From: an uncultured Eubacteriales bacterium
GTDB lineage: Bacteria; Bacillota; Clostridia; Oscillospirales; Acutalibacteraceae
Direction: 5' to 3'
DNA length: 64,000 bases
Assembly (NCBI GenBank): GCA_900318495.1
Contig: ONLA01000008.1
Location: forward strand, 1-64,000
The notes under the pieces are model-generated. The model made no database searches. It saw only the letters and a list, made by a program, of their open reading frames with translations, and was not told where the DNA came from. Of this stretch, positions 1 through 8,980 are shown in pieces (within the stretch, counting starts at the first letter, position 1; each line of letters opens with the position of its first letter). Made by a program: the position numbers and the translations under genes.

Positions 1-179
1 GTACCTTTTTAGTGTGTACTCACTGTAATTTCCTTGAGTCTTTCCTCAAAGTTATTACGGGTTTCTTCTTTCTCTTATTGTTCAATTTTCAAGGTTCTGT
101 TTGTTGGTTTTAGACAAGTAAAGTGTTAAGCAGTTGTTGATTATCAACAATGTTTACATCCGTTGTCCTCAACCGAACA
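1..179 (-). other. Probable rRNA operon 5' leader (partial, runs out of window)
   Basis: Read on the minus strand, this stretch lies downstream of a consensus promoter and contains CCTTGAAAATTGAACAAT (around 78-95), resembling the leader element found just before 16S rRNA genes in Bacillus and Clostridia. No open reading frame is present. A palindrome TTGTTGAT-T-ATCAACAA (134-150) would form a hairpin early in the transcript. The 16S gene itself would begin left of position 1 and cannot be seen, so the identity is inferred. It could instead be the leader of another stable RNA. Confidence 0.55.
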
Positions 180-185
180 TATGCT

Positions 186-214
186 ATTATAGTACTTTAG
201 GGCAGAAATGTCAA
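186..214 (-). promoter_or_regulatory. Consensus sigma-A promoter with UP-like element (stable RNA promoter)
   Basis: On the minus strand TTGACA (209-214) and TATAAT (186-191) are both perfect and are separated by 17 bp. The DNA just upstream of the -35 box (215-260) is almost pure A/T tracts, as in UP elements of rRNA promoters. Transcription would start near 179 and run leftwards out of the window. Confidence 0.8.
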
Positions 215-324
215 TACTTTTTCGAAAATTTTTTGAAAAAATTTTCTTAGTTTTTTTAATTGTGTTTATTTCGAAATATCATTTAAAATCAACACAATAT
301 ATTGTGGACTTTTATTTGCTAAAT

Positions 325-353
325 CAAAAAAGCGAGGGCGGTTTTCCGCCCTC
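325..353 (-). terminator. Rho-independent terminator of the lipoprotein gene
   Basis: On the minus strand an 8-bp GC-rich stem GAGGGCGG/CCGCCCTC with an AAAA loop (334-353) is followed by a T tract (325-331). It lies 11 bp past the stop codon of the lipoprotein gene. Confidence 0.85.
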
Positions 354-364
354 CGAGAAGTTAA

Positions 365-898
365 TTACTTATGAAACTCCTTGAATTCCTTTAAGATTTC
401 TTCAAAGCGTTTGTAGTTATCTGATTTTTTATCAGGGTCTTTCCAGTTGATACCTGCGTCAGTATAAACCATCATATATTTTCCGTTATCGGACAAATAG
501 GCATTAACTTCATCCATTTCGAGAATAGAAAACTTTCCGTCCTTCTTTACCTTATTGTAAACCTCGTCAGGTGATGCGGGCTTTGAAAAATCATAAAGCT
601 CTATTGTTACGTTATTCGCTCCGTTCATTGTGCACACGAACTTTTTGCCGTTTGACGCGCCCACCAGCTCATACTTCATTTCATTATAAGACTTGTCTTT
701 ATTTTCTTCAAGCGCATTGATATAGCCTTTTGCGGAAAGATATTTACAAAGATCCTCGAATGTATCTTTATAATCCTTCATTTCCTTGCTTGCGTCAGTG
801 GGGTACTGAGTAATTTGAGGAGCGCCGGCACCCATACAACCTGATGATACAGCCGCTAACATTCCTATACATAAAATTAAAGCAATAATTCTTTTCAT
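365..898 (-). CDS. Putative lipoprotein of unknown function
   Basis: This 177-residue protein begins MKRIIALILCIGMLAAVSSGC, a type II signal peptide with a cysteine at residue 21 (lipobox VSSGC, slightly off consensus), so it is probably anchored to the outer face of the membrane. The start at 898 was chosen over an upstream in-frame extension because it opens the signal peptide and has an AAAGGA site 8 nt ahead. The mature part is rich in Lys, Asp and Tyr with no motif that I recognise. A promoter sits directly upstream and a terminator directly downstream, so it appears monocistronic. Confidence 0.75.
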   Translation of the reverse strand: MKRIIALILCIGMLAAVSSGCMGAGAPQITQYPTDASKEMKDYKDTFEDLCKYLSAKGYINALEENKDKSYNEMKYELVGASNGKKFVCTMNGANNVTIELYDFSKPASPDEVYNKVKKDGKFSILEMDEVNAYLSDNGKYMMVYTDAGINWKDPDKKSDNYKRFEEILKEFKEFHK

Positions 899-958
899 TA
901 TATAATTGTCCTTTCGAAATATAATAATGGACAGCGCCGATGTATGACGCTGTCCTTT

Positions 959-987
959 ATTATAACTTATATTTTTAAATAGGTCAA
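959..987 (-). promoter_or_regulatory. Promoter of the 365-898 lipoprotein gene
   Basis: Minus strand TTGACC (982-987), 17-bp spacer, TATAAT (959-964). The predicted start, near 952, falls inside a hairpin (GGACAGCG/CGCTGTCC, 929-955) that could act as a weak terminator for rubrerythrin, so the two signals overlap. Confidence 0.7.
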
Positions 988-995
988 TTGTTTTA

Positions 996-1529
996 TTAAT
1001 AATTCTCGGCGTGAACCTCAAAATAACTTTGAGGATGTGCGCAGGCAGGGCAAATCTCGGGAGCTTTTGTTCCCACAACAATATGTCCGCAGTTGCGGCA
1101 CTCCCACACCTTAACCTCGCTCTTTTCAAAAACCTTTGCGGTTTCTATATTATTGAGCAGCGCGCGGTAACGTTCCTCGTGATGCTTTTCAATTTCACCG
1201 ACAAGGCGGAATTTTTCGGCAAGCTCGGGAAAGCCTTCCTCGTCCGCGGTTTTGGCAAACTCGGCGTACATATCTGTCCACTCGTAATTTTCACCGTCTG
1301 CCGCTGCCTTGAGGTTTTCAACAGTTGTTCCGATTCCCTCAAGCTCCTTGAACCAGATTTTTGCGTGCTCTTTTTCATTTTCGGCTGTTTTCAGAAAAAG
1401 CGCCGCGATTTGCTCGTAGCCTTCTTTTTTAGCTTTTGATGCAAAGTAGGTGTATTTGTTACGCGCCTGAGATTCACCCGCAAATGCCGCGATTAAATTT
1501 TTTTCGGTTTGTGTTCCGGCGTATTTCAT
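996..1529 (-). CDS. rbr: Rubrerythrin
   Basis: A 177-residue non-haem iron protein that detoxifies hydrogen peroxide in anaerobes using electrons delivered through a rubredoxin-like domain. The N-terminal four-helix ferritin-like domain shows the paired diiron motifs (Glu19; Glu50-x-x-x-His54; Glu112 with His116/117). The C-terminal domain (about 140-177) carries Cys144-x2-Cys147 and Cys160-x2-Cys163 for the rubredoxin-type iron centre. A GGAGG site lies just upstream. Length and domain order are typical. It stands alone, between the lipoprotein and the glucan operon terminator, and indicates an oxygen-sensitive host. Confidence 0.95.
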   Translation of the reverse strand: MKYAGTQTEKNLIAAFAGESQARNKYTYFASKAKKEGYEQIAALFLKTAENEKEHAKIWFKELEGIGTTVENLKAAADGENYEWTDMYAEFAKTADEEGFPELAEKFRLVGEIEKHHEERYRALLNNIETAKVFEKSEVKVWECRNCGHIVVGTKAPEICPACAHPQSYFEVHAENY

Positions 1530-1586
1530 ATTTATTCCTCCGTTTTTTCTTTTATTATTTCATATTCCGCACTGATTATGCGTTTG

Positions 1587-1620
1587 AAAAAACAGACGGA
1601 TTGCGTGTGCAACCCGTCTG
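1587..1620 (-). terminator. Terminator of the malQ-glgP operon
   Basis: Minus strand stem CAGACGG/CCGTCTG with an inner TTGC/GCAA extension (1593-1620), followed by six T residues (1587-1592), 12 bp after the glgP stop codon. Confidence 0.85.
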
Positions 1621-1632
1621 TAAATCACTTTA

Positions 1633-3996
1633 TTACTTGTGAGAAACGTGCCAAATTTCGTCAGCGTATTCAAGGATAGCTCTGTCTGATGAGAACTTGC
1701 CTGCGTTCGCAACGTTGAGGAGGCACTTCTTGCCGAACTCTTTGCGGTCTGCATAATCAGCGTTAGCGCGAATCTTAGTCTCGATATAATCGGGAAGATC
1801 GAGCATAAGGAAGTAGTGGTCCGGATCGTGCCAGTGTGTACCTCTTGTAAGAGCATGATGAAGCTCTCTGAAGCTGCCTTCGCCCTGAGCGCCGTTATCG
1901 CTGACTGTACCGTCAACAAGAGTGTTAACAACTCTTTGAAGCTCGGGATTTGCCTCAATAAGAGCGGAAGGATTGTAACCCTCTCTCTTAACTCTGTCGA
2001 TATCCTCTACTCTCGCGCCGAAGATGTACTCGTTTTCAACGCCTGCGCACTCGGCAATTTCGATATTGGCACCGTCCCATGTTCCGAGTGTAACCGCGCC
2101 GTTAAGCATAAACTTCATATTACCTGTACCGGAAGCCTCGAGACCTGCTGTTGAAGTCTGCTCGGAAATATCGGCGGCAACAACAATCTTTTCTGCATAG
2201 GAAACATTGTAGTTGGAAATGAAGTATACCTGAAGCTTATCCTTGGTATCGGGATCGTTGTTTACAAGGTTTGCGATTTCTGTGATATATTTGATGATAG
2301 CCTTGGCTCTTGCGTAGCCCGGAGCTGCCTTAGCGCCGAAAATAAAGGTTGTAGGAGTCCAGTTGGGCAGCTTGCCTTCCTTAATGCGGAAGTAAATAGC
2401 CATAATCGAGAAAGCGTTGAGCAGCTGTCTCTTGTACTCGTGAAGTCTCTTAACCTGAACATCAAAGATAGTGTCGGGATTAATATCAAAGCCGTCCATC
2501 TTCTTGATGTATTCAGCGAGCTGAACCTTCTTTTTAGCCTTAATCTTGTTGAACTTGTTGATTGTTCTCGCGTCGAGGCAATCGTTAAGAACCGAAAGCT
2601 TTGAAAGATCAATAAGCCATTCGTCAGAACCAACCTTATCGGTGATAAGATCCGAAAGCTCGGGGTTGCAAAGACCGAGCCAGCGGCGCTGTGTGATACC
2701 GTTAGTCTTATTGAGGAATCTTTCGGGATAGATTTGATACCATTCTTTAAGAAGATCTCTCTTAAGAATTTCGGTGTGAAGCTTAGCAACACCGTTTACA
2801 TATGTACCCGCATAGGTTGCGAGTCTTGCCATATGAACGGAATTACCGTCGATAATGCGCATCTTTGCGCGGATATCGCCGCCGATACCCTTGGCAATAA
2901 GCTCTTCCTGACACTTGTTGGCAATCAGGCAGATGATGTCATAGATTTCGGGGATAACCTGAGTCATCAGGTCGGCGCTCCACTTTTCAAGAGCTTCGCT
3001 GAGAACGGTATGGTTTGTATAAGAGCAGGTTCTGCGCGCGATTTCAAACGCTTCGTCAAAGTTCATTCCCTCAAGCTGGAGAAGTCTTACAAGCTCGGGT
3101 ACGCAGGATACCGGGTGTGTATCGTTAAGCTGAATAGCGTTTTCCTTAGCAAAGAAGCTGAAGTCGTTGCCGTGCTTAGCCTTGTAACGGCGCATAATAT
3201 CCTGAAGTGAAGCCGAGCAGAAGAAATACTGCTGCTTCAATCTTAATACCTTGCCCTCGTACTGGTTATCGTTAGGATAAAGAACCTTCGAAATGTTTTC
3301 GGCGTCATTCTTTTCCTTAACGGCTCTGTCATATTCCGTGTTGTTGAACGCGGTAAAGTCAAATTCGTTGATAGCCTCTGCCTGCCACAGGCGGAGTGTA
3401 TTAATGTTTTTGGTCTTGCAACCGATTACAGCCATATCATATGGAATAGCCTTGACTGTCTGATCCTTAAAGGATACCGTTACGGCTTCGTCCTCTTTGC
3501 GAATGCACCACGGATCCTCAAAACGCTGCCAGTTATCGGCAACTTCAACCTGATAGCCGTCTTTAATAAGCTGTTTGAACAAGCCGTATTTGTAACGGAT
3601 TCCATAGCCGTCAAGCGGCACTTCCTGAGTTGCCGCGGAATCAAGATAGCAGGCAGCGAGTCTTCCGAGACCGCCGTTACCGAGAGCCGCGTCGTCAATT
3701 TCCTCAAACACATTGATGTCGATGCCCTTTTTCTTGAGAAGCTTTGTAACCTCGTCAAGAATGCCAAGGCAGTAAAGGTTGTTGTACATCATTCTGCCCA
3801 TGAGGAACTCAGCCGAGAAGTAGTAAGCTCTTCTTTCCTTGTTGTGCTTAGCCTTGCTCTTTGCCCAGTCGGGAGCGATTTCGCCCATAACTGCCTTACC
3901 AAGCGCAAGATGAAGCTCGGAAGCGGTAAGCTCCTCTACCTTCTTACAGTACGTTGACTGCGCGGTAAGCTCGAGTTTTTCCATAATATTGCTCAT
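1633..3996 (-). CDS. glgP: Glycogen/alpha-glucan phosphorylase
   Basis: 787 residues, the usual length for GT35 phosphorylases, which release glucose 1-phosphate from glycogen or maltodextrin in the cytoplasm. The pyridoxal-phosphate lysine is in EASGTGNMKFMLNG (Lys628), followed by the conserved GTWDGANIEI. The N-terminal RAYYFSAEFLMGR and the central KRLHEYKRQLLN motifs are also present. The gene is the second of a two-gene operon: its GGAGG site overlaps the malQ stop codon (5-bp gap), so translation is probably coupled. Together MalQ and GlgP rearrange and phosphorolyse short glucans, feeding the glucose pathway that also includes the glucokinase at 22.3 kb. Confidence 0.97.
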   Translation of the reverse strand: MSNIMEKLELTAQSTYCKKVEELTASELHLALGKAVMGEIAPDWAKSKAKHNKERRAYYFSAEFLMGRMMYNNLYCLGILDEVTKLLKKKGIDINVFEEIDDAALGNGGLGRLAACYLDSAATQEVPLDGYGIRYKYGLFKQLIKDGYQVEVADNWQRFEDPWCIRKEDEAVTVSFKDQTVKAIPYDMAVIGCKTKNINTLRLWQAEAINEFDFTAFNNTEYDRAVKEKNDAENISKVLYPNDNQYEGKVLRLKQQYFFCSASLQDIMRRYKAKHGNDFSFFAKENAIQLNDTHPVSCVPELVRLLQLEGMNFDEAFEIARRTCSYTNHTVLSEALEKWSADLMTQVIPEIYDIICLIANKCQEELIAKGIGGDIRAKMRIIDGNSVHMARLATYAGTYVNGVAKLHTEILKRDLLKEWYQIYPERFLNKTNGITQRRWLGLCNPELSDLITDKVGSDEWLIDLSKLSVLNDCLDARTINKFNKIKAKKKVQLAEYIKKMDGFDINPDTIFDVQVKRLHEYKRQLLNAFSIMAIYFRIKEGKLPNWTPTTFIFGAKAAPGYARAKAIIKYITEIANLVNNDPDTKDKLQVYFISNYNVSYAEKIVVAADISEQTSTAGLEASGTGNMKFMLNGAVTLGTWDGANIEIAECAGVENEYIFGARVEDIDRVKREGYNPSALIEANPELQRVVNTLVDGTVSDNGAQGEGSFRELHHALTRGTHWHDPDHYFLMLDLPDYIETKIRANADYADRKEFGKKCLLNVANAGKFSSDRAILEYADEIWHVSHK

Positions 3997-4001
3997 CGTT
4001 T

Positions 4002-5486
4002 TTAGTCCTCCAATCGTCCGCTGTTTACAGACATTGTTTTTAATTTTTCTGCAAGCTCATCCGTCAGTGTGGCGGGATCCATTCTCCAAACCCAGTTGCC
4101 GCCGGTTGTTGACGGAGTGTTCATCCTTGCTTCGGAGCCGAGTCCGAGGATATCCTGAAGCGGCACAATTGCCGTGTCGGCCACGCTTTCGTAAGCCGTG
4201 CGGATAAGTCCCCAGTTAAAGGGCTCGTCGTCAGGCATCTTGCAGTATGTTCTTGCGGCGTTTACATCCTCGGGCTTTGCTGTTTTAAGCCAGCCCATTA
4301 CGGTATCGTTATCGTGTGTACCGGTGTAAACCACGCAATTGTTGGTATAGTGATGCGGAAGGTAATCGTTTTCTTCGCCGCTGTCAAACGCGAACTCAAG
4401 AACCTTCATACCCGGATAACCTGTCTGCTCCATAAGCTCGGTTACGTCGGGAGTAAGCGTTCCCAAATCCTCAGCGACAATTTCAAACTCGCCGCAGGCT
4501 TCTTCCATCATACGGAAGAACTTAATACGCGGACCTTCAATCCATTTGCCGTTTACGGCGTTTTCTGCGGGATACGGAATTGAATAGTAGCTGGCGAACG
4601 CGCGGAAGTGGTCGATTCTTGTAATGTCATAAAGCTTTGAAGCCGCCTTAATGCGTTCGAACCACCATTCGTAGTCGGTCTGCTCAAGATAATCCCAGTC
4701 GTAAAGCGGATTGCCCCAAAGCTGACCGGTTGCCGAGAAATAATCCGGCGGACAGCCCGCAACCGCGATGGGATCACCGTCGTCATAAAGCTGGAACAGC
4801 TCGGGATTTGCCCATGTGTCGGCGCTGTCCATAGCCACATAAATTGGCATATCGCCCAAAATCTTGATGCCCAGTCCGTTTACATAAGCGCGGAAGCTTT
4901 CCCACTGCTCATAGAACTTAAACTGAACAAAGCGCCAAAAATCAATCTCAGGTCTTAATTTGCGCTCGTAACGGCGAATCGCTTTTTCCTCGCGCATCTT
5001 AATGTCCTCGGGCCATTCTGTCCACGAAACCATTCCGAGGCTGTTCTTTACAGCCATATAAAGCGCGTAGTTTTTCAGCCATTTGCTGTTTTTGCGCTTA
5101 AACGAACGGAAGGCTTTTTGATCGTGGTTTTTAAAGTTTTCGTAAGCAATCCTTAAAACCTTGAATCTGCTGTTATAAATTTTTTCGTAATCAACCTTGC
5201 CGGCGTCCGAACCCCAGTCAAAGCTTTCGATTTGCTCCTTTGTTACAAGACCTTCCTCGGCTAATGTGTCGAGGTCAATCATGTAAGGGTTGCCTGCATA
5301 GGTTGAAAATGACTGATACGGCGAATCGCCGTAGCTTGTCGGTCCAACGGGGAGTATTTGCCAGATTGTCTGTCCTGCTTTTTTCAGGAAGTCAGCAAAC
5401 TGACGCGCCTCTTTGCCGATAGTGCCGATACCGTAGGGGGAAGGAAGCGAAGTGATCGAGAGGAGAATTCCTGCGCTTCTTGCCAT
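4002..5486 (-). CDS. malQ: 4-alpha-glucanotransferase (amylomaltase)
   Basis: GH77 enzyme (494 residues from this start) that transfers glucan segments between maltodextrins. Catalytic residues are visible: nucleophile Asp292 in ITRIDHFRAF, acid/base Glu339 in IVAEDLGTLTPD, and Asp392 in TGTHDNDT. I chose the ATG at 5486, giving MARSAGILLS, because GGAG lies 9 nt upstream; an in-frame ATG 15 bp earlier has no ribosome binding site. First gene of the malQ-glgP operon, with a probable promoter at 5605-5633. Confidence 0.96.
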   Translation of the reverse strand: MARSAGILLSITSLPSPYGIGTIGKEARQFADFLKKAGQTIWQILPVGPTSYGDSPYQSFSTYAGNPYMIDLDTLAEEGLVTKEQIESFDWGSDAGKVDYEKIYNSRFKVLRIAYENFKNHDQKAFRSFKRKNSKWLKNYALYMAVKNSLGMVSWTEWPEDIKMREEKAIRRYERKLRPEIDFWRFVQFKFYEQWESFRAYVNGLGIKILGDMPIYVAMDSADTWANPELFQLYDDGDPIAVAGCPPDYFSATGQLWGNPLYDWDYLEQTDYEWWFERIKAASKLYDITRIDHFRAFASYYSIPYPAENAVNGKWIEGPRIKFFRMMEEACGEFEIVAEDLGTLTPDVTELMEQTGYPGMKVLEFAFDSGEENDYLPHHYTNNCVVYTGTHDNDTVMGWLKTAKPEDVNAARTYCKMPDDEPFNWGLIRTAYESVADTAIVPLQDILGLGSEARMNTPSTTGGNWVWRMDPATLTDELAEKLKTMSVNSGRLED

Positions 5487-5604
5487 TAAAATCAACTCCA
5501 TTCTGACGGAAATTAAAATGTTTTACTAATTAATTAAATTAGTATTCGTTCTACGAACCATGCGTTTGCGTCAGCTTACGCCATAAGCCCATAGTATCAT
5601 ATCA

Positions 5605-5633
5605 ATATTAACATACATTGCGTTTTTTTTCAA
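5605..5633 (-). promoter_or_regulatory. Probable malQ-glgP promoter
   Basis: Minus strand TTGAAA (5628-5633), 17 bp, TAATAT (5605-5610), leaving a leader of about 110 nt. The leader contains small inverted repeats (ATTCGTTCTACGAAC near 5541-5555) but no riboswitch class that I recognise. Confidence 0.5.
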
Positions 5634-5713
5634 GTGGTTTTTGTTTAATTGTTGATTTGTGAAGTTCTAAAATTTGTAGGAAAAACTCACAAATTTTGCC
5701 GGTTATTTTTTAC

Positions 5714-5742
5714 TTGACAAAAAACACTCTCAGAGATACAAT
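5714..5742 (+). promoter_or_regulatory. trpBA promoter
   Basis: TTGACA (5714-5719), 17 bp, TACAAT (5737-5742). Transcription would start near 5750, directly before the T-box leader. Confidence 0.8.
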
Positions 5743-5754
5743 TATATGTAATAC

Positions 5755-6025
5755 AGTAAACCTGTGAACAAGAGTAGTAAATGTTATTTGAGCGCACAGA
5801 GAACCGCCGGAAGGTGCAAGGCGGAGGCTTCGGTAATTTTGAATGGACTTGCGAGGGCGGAGCGAAAGTTTTTCGAGTAGTATCCGACGGTTTCCTGCCG
5901 TTACACGGGAGGGCATATGACAGTATGCCGCAAAGCGGACGTTTTTCGTCAATTTGGGTGGTACCGCAGAAGTTCAGGCTTTTGTCCCATTGTTTGGGGC
6001 AGGGGCTTTTTGTTTTTGCGGCGCC
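5755..6025 (+). promoter_or_regulatory. T-box leader, probably sensing tRNA-Trp, controlling trpBA
   Basis: The leader contains the hallmark T-box sequence TGGGTGGTACCGCAG (5955-5969), which pairs with the uncharged tRNA acceptor end, and an early AGAGTAGTA segment typical of T-box stem I. A terminator follows, with stem CTTTTGTCCC/GGGGCAGGGG and then T-rich DNA (about 5978-6022). TGG at 5844-5846, in GAATGGAC, is the likely tryptophan specifier codon. Known mechanism: uncharged tRNA-Trp stabilises the antiterminator so that trpBA is read when tryptophan is scarce. The specifier assignment is inferred from the downstream genes and the local sequence. Confidence 0.9.
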
Positions 6026-6065
6026 TTAACAATGCCTTAACAATTTTATAAAAGGAAATGATAGT

Positions 6066-7250
6066 ATGTCGAAGGGAAGATTCGGTATTCACGGCGGTCA
6101 GTTTGTACCCGAAACGCTGATGAGCGCCGTAAACGAGTTTGAAGAAGCTTATAATCACTACAAAAACGACCCCGAATTCACCGCTGAGCTCGACGGGCTT
6201 ATGCGTGAATACGCAGGCAGACCGAGCAGGCTTTATTACGCCGAAAAGATGACAAAGGCTTTGGGCGGAGCAAAAATCTACCTGAAGCGCGAGGATTTGA
6301 ACCACACGGGTTCACACAAGCTAAACAATTGCCTCGGACAGTGCCTGCTTGCGAAAAAGATGGGCAAAACCAGAGTAATTGCCGAAACCGGCGCGGGTCA
6401 GCACGGCGTTGCCACCGCGACCGTTGCCGCCTTGCTCGGACTTGAATGTGAGATTTTTATGGGCAAGGAGGACACAATCCGCCAGGCTCTTAACGTATAC
6501 AGAATGAAGCTGCTCGGCGCAAAGGTAAACGCCGTGGAAACAGGCACAATGACGCTCAAGGACGCGGTTAACGAAGCAATGCGCGAGTGGACAAACCGCA
6601 TAATCGACACTCATTATGTTCTCGGCTCGGTAATGGGGCCTCACCCATTCCCCACCGTTGTGCGCGACTTCCAAAGCGTCATCGGCAGAGAAATCAAGGC
6701 TCAGCTTATGGAAAAGGAAGGCAGACTGCCGGACGTTGTAATGGCTTGCGTAGGCGGCGGAAGCAACGCAATCGGAGCGTTTTACGAATTTATTAACGAC
6801 AGGGACGTTCAGCTCATCGGCTGCGAAGCGGCAGGTTTGGGTGTTGACAACCCCAAAAACGCCGCTACCATGGCAAACGGAACTCTCGGAATTTTCCACG
6901 GAATGAAGAGCTACTTCTGTCAGAACGAGTATGGTCAGATTGCCCCTGTTTACTCGATTTCGGCAGGTCTTGACTACCCGGGCGTAGGTCCCGAACACGC
7001 CAATCTGCACGATACAGGCAGAGCGCAGTATGTTCCCATCACCGACGAAGAAGCAGTTCAGGCGTTTGAGTATCTTTCACGCACCGAGGGAATTATTCCC
7101 GCGATTGAAAGCTCGCACGCGGTGGCTCAGTGCATCAAGCTTGCCCCGACACTCGGCAAAGATAAAATTATTGTTGTAAACCTCTCGGGCAGAGGCGACA
7201 AGGACGTAGCGGCAATCGCGCGCTACAGAGGGGAGGATATTCATGACTGA
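6066..7250 (+). CDS. trpB: Tryptophan synthase beta subunit
   Basis: 394 residues, normal for TrpB, which condenses indole with serine using pyridoxal phosphate. Lys85 in [10 protein letters not shown] is the cofactor lysine, and GAGQHG and the phosphate-binding GGGSNA loop are present. A suitable ribosome site (AAAGGA) lies upstream. It is the first gene after the T-box leader and overlaps trpA by 8 bp. No trpEGDCF genes are visible in the window, so the earlier pathway is either elsewhere or absent; in the latter case these genes would serve indole salvage. Confidence 0.97.
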   Translation: MSKGRFGIHGGQFVPETLMSAVNEFEEAYNHYKNDPEFTAELDGLMREYAGRPSRLYYAEKMTKALGGAKIYLKREDLNHTGSHKLNNCLGQCLLAKKMGKTRVIAETGAGQHGVATATVAALLGLECEIFMGKEDTIRQALNVYRMKLLGAKVNAVETGTMTLKDAVNEAMREWTNRIIDTHYVLGSVMGPHPFPTVVRDFQSVIGREIKAQLMEKEGRLPDVVMACVGGGSNAIGAFYEFINDRDVQLIGCEAAGLGVDNPKNAATMANGTLGIFHGMKSYFCQNEYGQIAPVYSISAGLDYPGVGPEHANLHDTGRAQYVPITDEEAVQAFEYLSRTEGIIPAIESSHAVAQCIKLAPTLGKDKIIVVNLSGRGDKDVAAIARYRGEDIHD

Positions 7251-8013
7251 TATTAAAACCGCTTTTGAAAACGGCAAGGCGCTGATTCCCTTTGTAACAG
7301 CAGGAGATCCCGACCTTGAAACCACCGAAAGGTTACTTATAGAGATGAGCAAAAACGGCGCGGATATTATCGAAATAGGCATTCCGTTTTCCGACCCGAT
7401 TGCCGAGGGCGTCGCAATTCAGGAAGCTGACCTCCGCGCGCTGGCGGCAGGCGTAACCACCGACAAAATTTTCGATATGGTAAAGCGCGTAAGCGGAAAA
7501 ATAAGCTGCGCCCTTGCCGTGATGACCTATATGAACCCGATTTTTGTTTACGGAACAGAAAAATTTATGGCGAAATGCGCCGAATGCGGTATTTCCGCGG
7601 TAATCGTTCCGGACACGCCTTACGAAGAAAAAGACGAGCTCGCACCCGCGTGCGAAAAGTACGGCGTTGATTTAATTTCCATGATTGCGCCGACTTCGGC
7701 TGAACGCGTTACAATGATAGCCGGGGATTCAAGCGGCTTTTTGTTCTGTATTCCGTCAACAGGCGTTACCGGTGTAGCCGGCGAAAGCATTATGGACATC
7801 GGCGAGATGGTTGAACTCGTAAGGTCCGTAAGCGGCACGCCCTGCGCTGTCGGCTACGGCAACCCAACCGAAGAACAGGCGCGACTCGCGGCAAAGTGTG
7901 CCGACGGCGTCATTATCGGAGATGAGGTTGTAAGAATTATTGCCGAAAACCGCGAAAACTGCGTTGCGCCCACGGCTGAATACATCAGCAAAATGAAAAA
8001 AGCAATTTCTTAA
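7243..8013 (+). CDS. trpA: Tryptophan synthase alpha subunit
   Basis: 256-residue TIM barrel that cleaves indole-glycerol phosphate to indole for TrpB. Catalytic Glu44 sits in [11 protein letters not shown]. The second catalytic acid, Asp60 of the E. coli enzyme, is replaced by glutamate here (Glu55 in DPIAEG), a conservative change whose effect is unclear. The ATG lies inside the trpB end with GGGGAGG upstream, so the two are translationally coupled. Confidence 0.96.
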   Translation: MTDIKTAFENGKALIPFVTAGDPDLETTERLLIEMSKNGADIIEIGIPFSDPIAEGVAIQEADLRALAAGVTTDKIFDMVKRVSGKISCALAVMTYMNPIFVYGTEKFMAKCAECGISAVIVPDTPYEEKDELAPACEKYGVDLISMIAPTSAERVTMIAGDSSGFLFCIPSTGVTGVAGESIMDIGEMVELVRSVSGTPCAVGYGNPTEEQARLAAKCADGVIIGDEVVRIIAENRENCVAPTAEYISKMKKAIS

Positions 8014-8081
8014 AAACCAAGCCGGAAACCAAGCTTGCTTTAGCTGTGTTTTCGGCTCTGATTATTTGTACGGAGGTTTAT

Positions 8082-8801
8082 ATGAACACTCTTGAAGAAC
8101 TTCAAAAGGTAATTGATGACAGCGAACGAATTGTGTTTTTCGGCGGCGCCGGAGTAAGCACCGAAAGCGGAATTCCGGATTTCAGAAGCGTTGACGGTCT
8201 TTACAATCAAAAGTATGATTATCCGCCCGAGCAAATTTTGAGCCACAACTTTTTCGAAAGAATGACTGACGAATTCTACCGCTTCTACCGCGACAAAATG
8301 CTCTGTCTTGACAAAAAGCCAAATAAGGCTCATTATAAGCTCGCCGAGCTTGAAAAGGCAGGCAAGCTTACAGCCGTTGTCACCCAAAATATTGACGGAC
8401 TGCACCAGGCGGCAGGCAGCAAAAAGGTTTATGAGCTTCACGGAAGCGTACTGCGAAACTATTGCAGGAACTGCCGCAGATTTTACAGCGCCGAATATAT
8501 CAAGAATTCCAAAGGCGTTCCCGCCTGCGAATGCGGCGGAGTAATTAAACCCGACGTTGTGCTTTATGAAGAAGGTCTTGACGACAGCGTAGTTAACGGC
8601 GCGCTCAGCGCTATTATGCAGGCGGACACCCTGATTATCGCGGGCACAAGCCTTACCGTTTACCCCGCCGCCGGATTTATCCGCTACTTCAGAGGAAACA
8701 AGATAGTGCTGATTAACCGTGACGCCACACCGTTTGACAAACAGGCGGATTTAATTTATCACGACAAGGTCGGCGAACTGCTCGACCAAATAAAGGTTTA
8801 A
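8082..8801 (+). CDS. Sir2-family NAD-dependent protein deacylase
   Basis: 239-residue sirtuin that removes acyl groups from lysines while consuming NAD. The NAD-binding GAGVSTESGIPDFR (23-35) and TQNIDGLH (101-108) motifs, the general base His120 (ELHGS) and a zinc knot (Cys128, Cys131, Cys149, Cys151) are present. The ATG at 8082 follows CGGAGG at a good distance; a longer in-frame reading from 8046 lacks such a site. It lies 68 bp after trpA on the same strand with no intervening terminator and may be co-transcribed. A strong terminator follows. Confidence 0.93.
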   Translation: MNTLEELQKVIDDSERIVFFGGAGVSTESGIPDFRSVDGLYNQKYDYPPEQILSHNFFERMTDEFYRFYRDKMLCLDKKPNKAHYKLAELEKAGKLTAVVTQNIDGLHQAAGSKKVYELHGSVLRNYCRNCRRFYSAEYIKNSKGVPACECGGVIKPDVVLYEEGLDDSVVNGALSAIMQADTLIIAGTSLTVYPAAGFIRYFRGNKIVLINRDATPFDKQADLIYHDKVGELLDQIKV

Positions 8802-8823
8802 TACTATTCTTTGATACAAATAA

Positions 8824-8861
8824 ACAAACCGCTGCCTTGTGACAGCGGTTTGTTCTTTTTG
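8824..8861 (+). terminator. Terminator after the sirtuin gene
   Basis: An 11-bp perfect stem ACAAACCGCTG/CAGCGGTTTGT (8824-8834/8843-8853) is followed by TTCTTTTT. The A-rich left flank means it could also work weakly leftwards. Confidence 0.85.
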
Positions 8862-8980
8862 GGGATCATTGAACAAAAACAAAGTAATCATTATATTCTA
8901 ATCGGTTAATTATTTAAGTGGTTAACCGTTGAATTTATAATAACACTATGGTTTCTGTTTGTCAAGCCCTATTTAGTAAT

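Noticed and set aside
134..150. DnaA box (TTATCAACA) near the left end
   Set aside because: It is one arm of a perfect palindrome within a probable rRNA leader, 38 kb from dnaA, and stands alone.
6321..7010. Open frame of 229 codons on the minus strand
   Set aside because: Antisense shadow of trpB, which has complete catalytic motifs.
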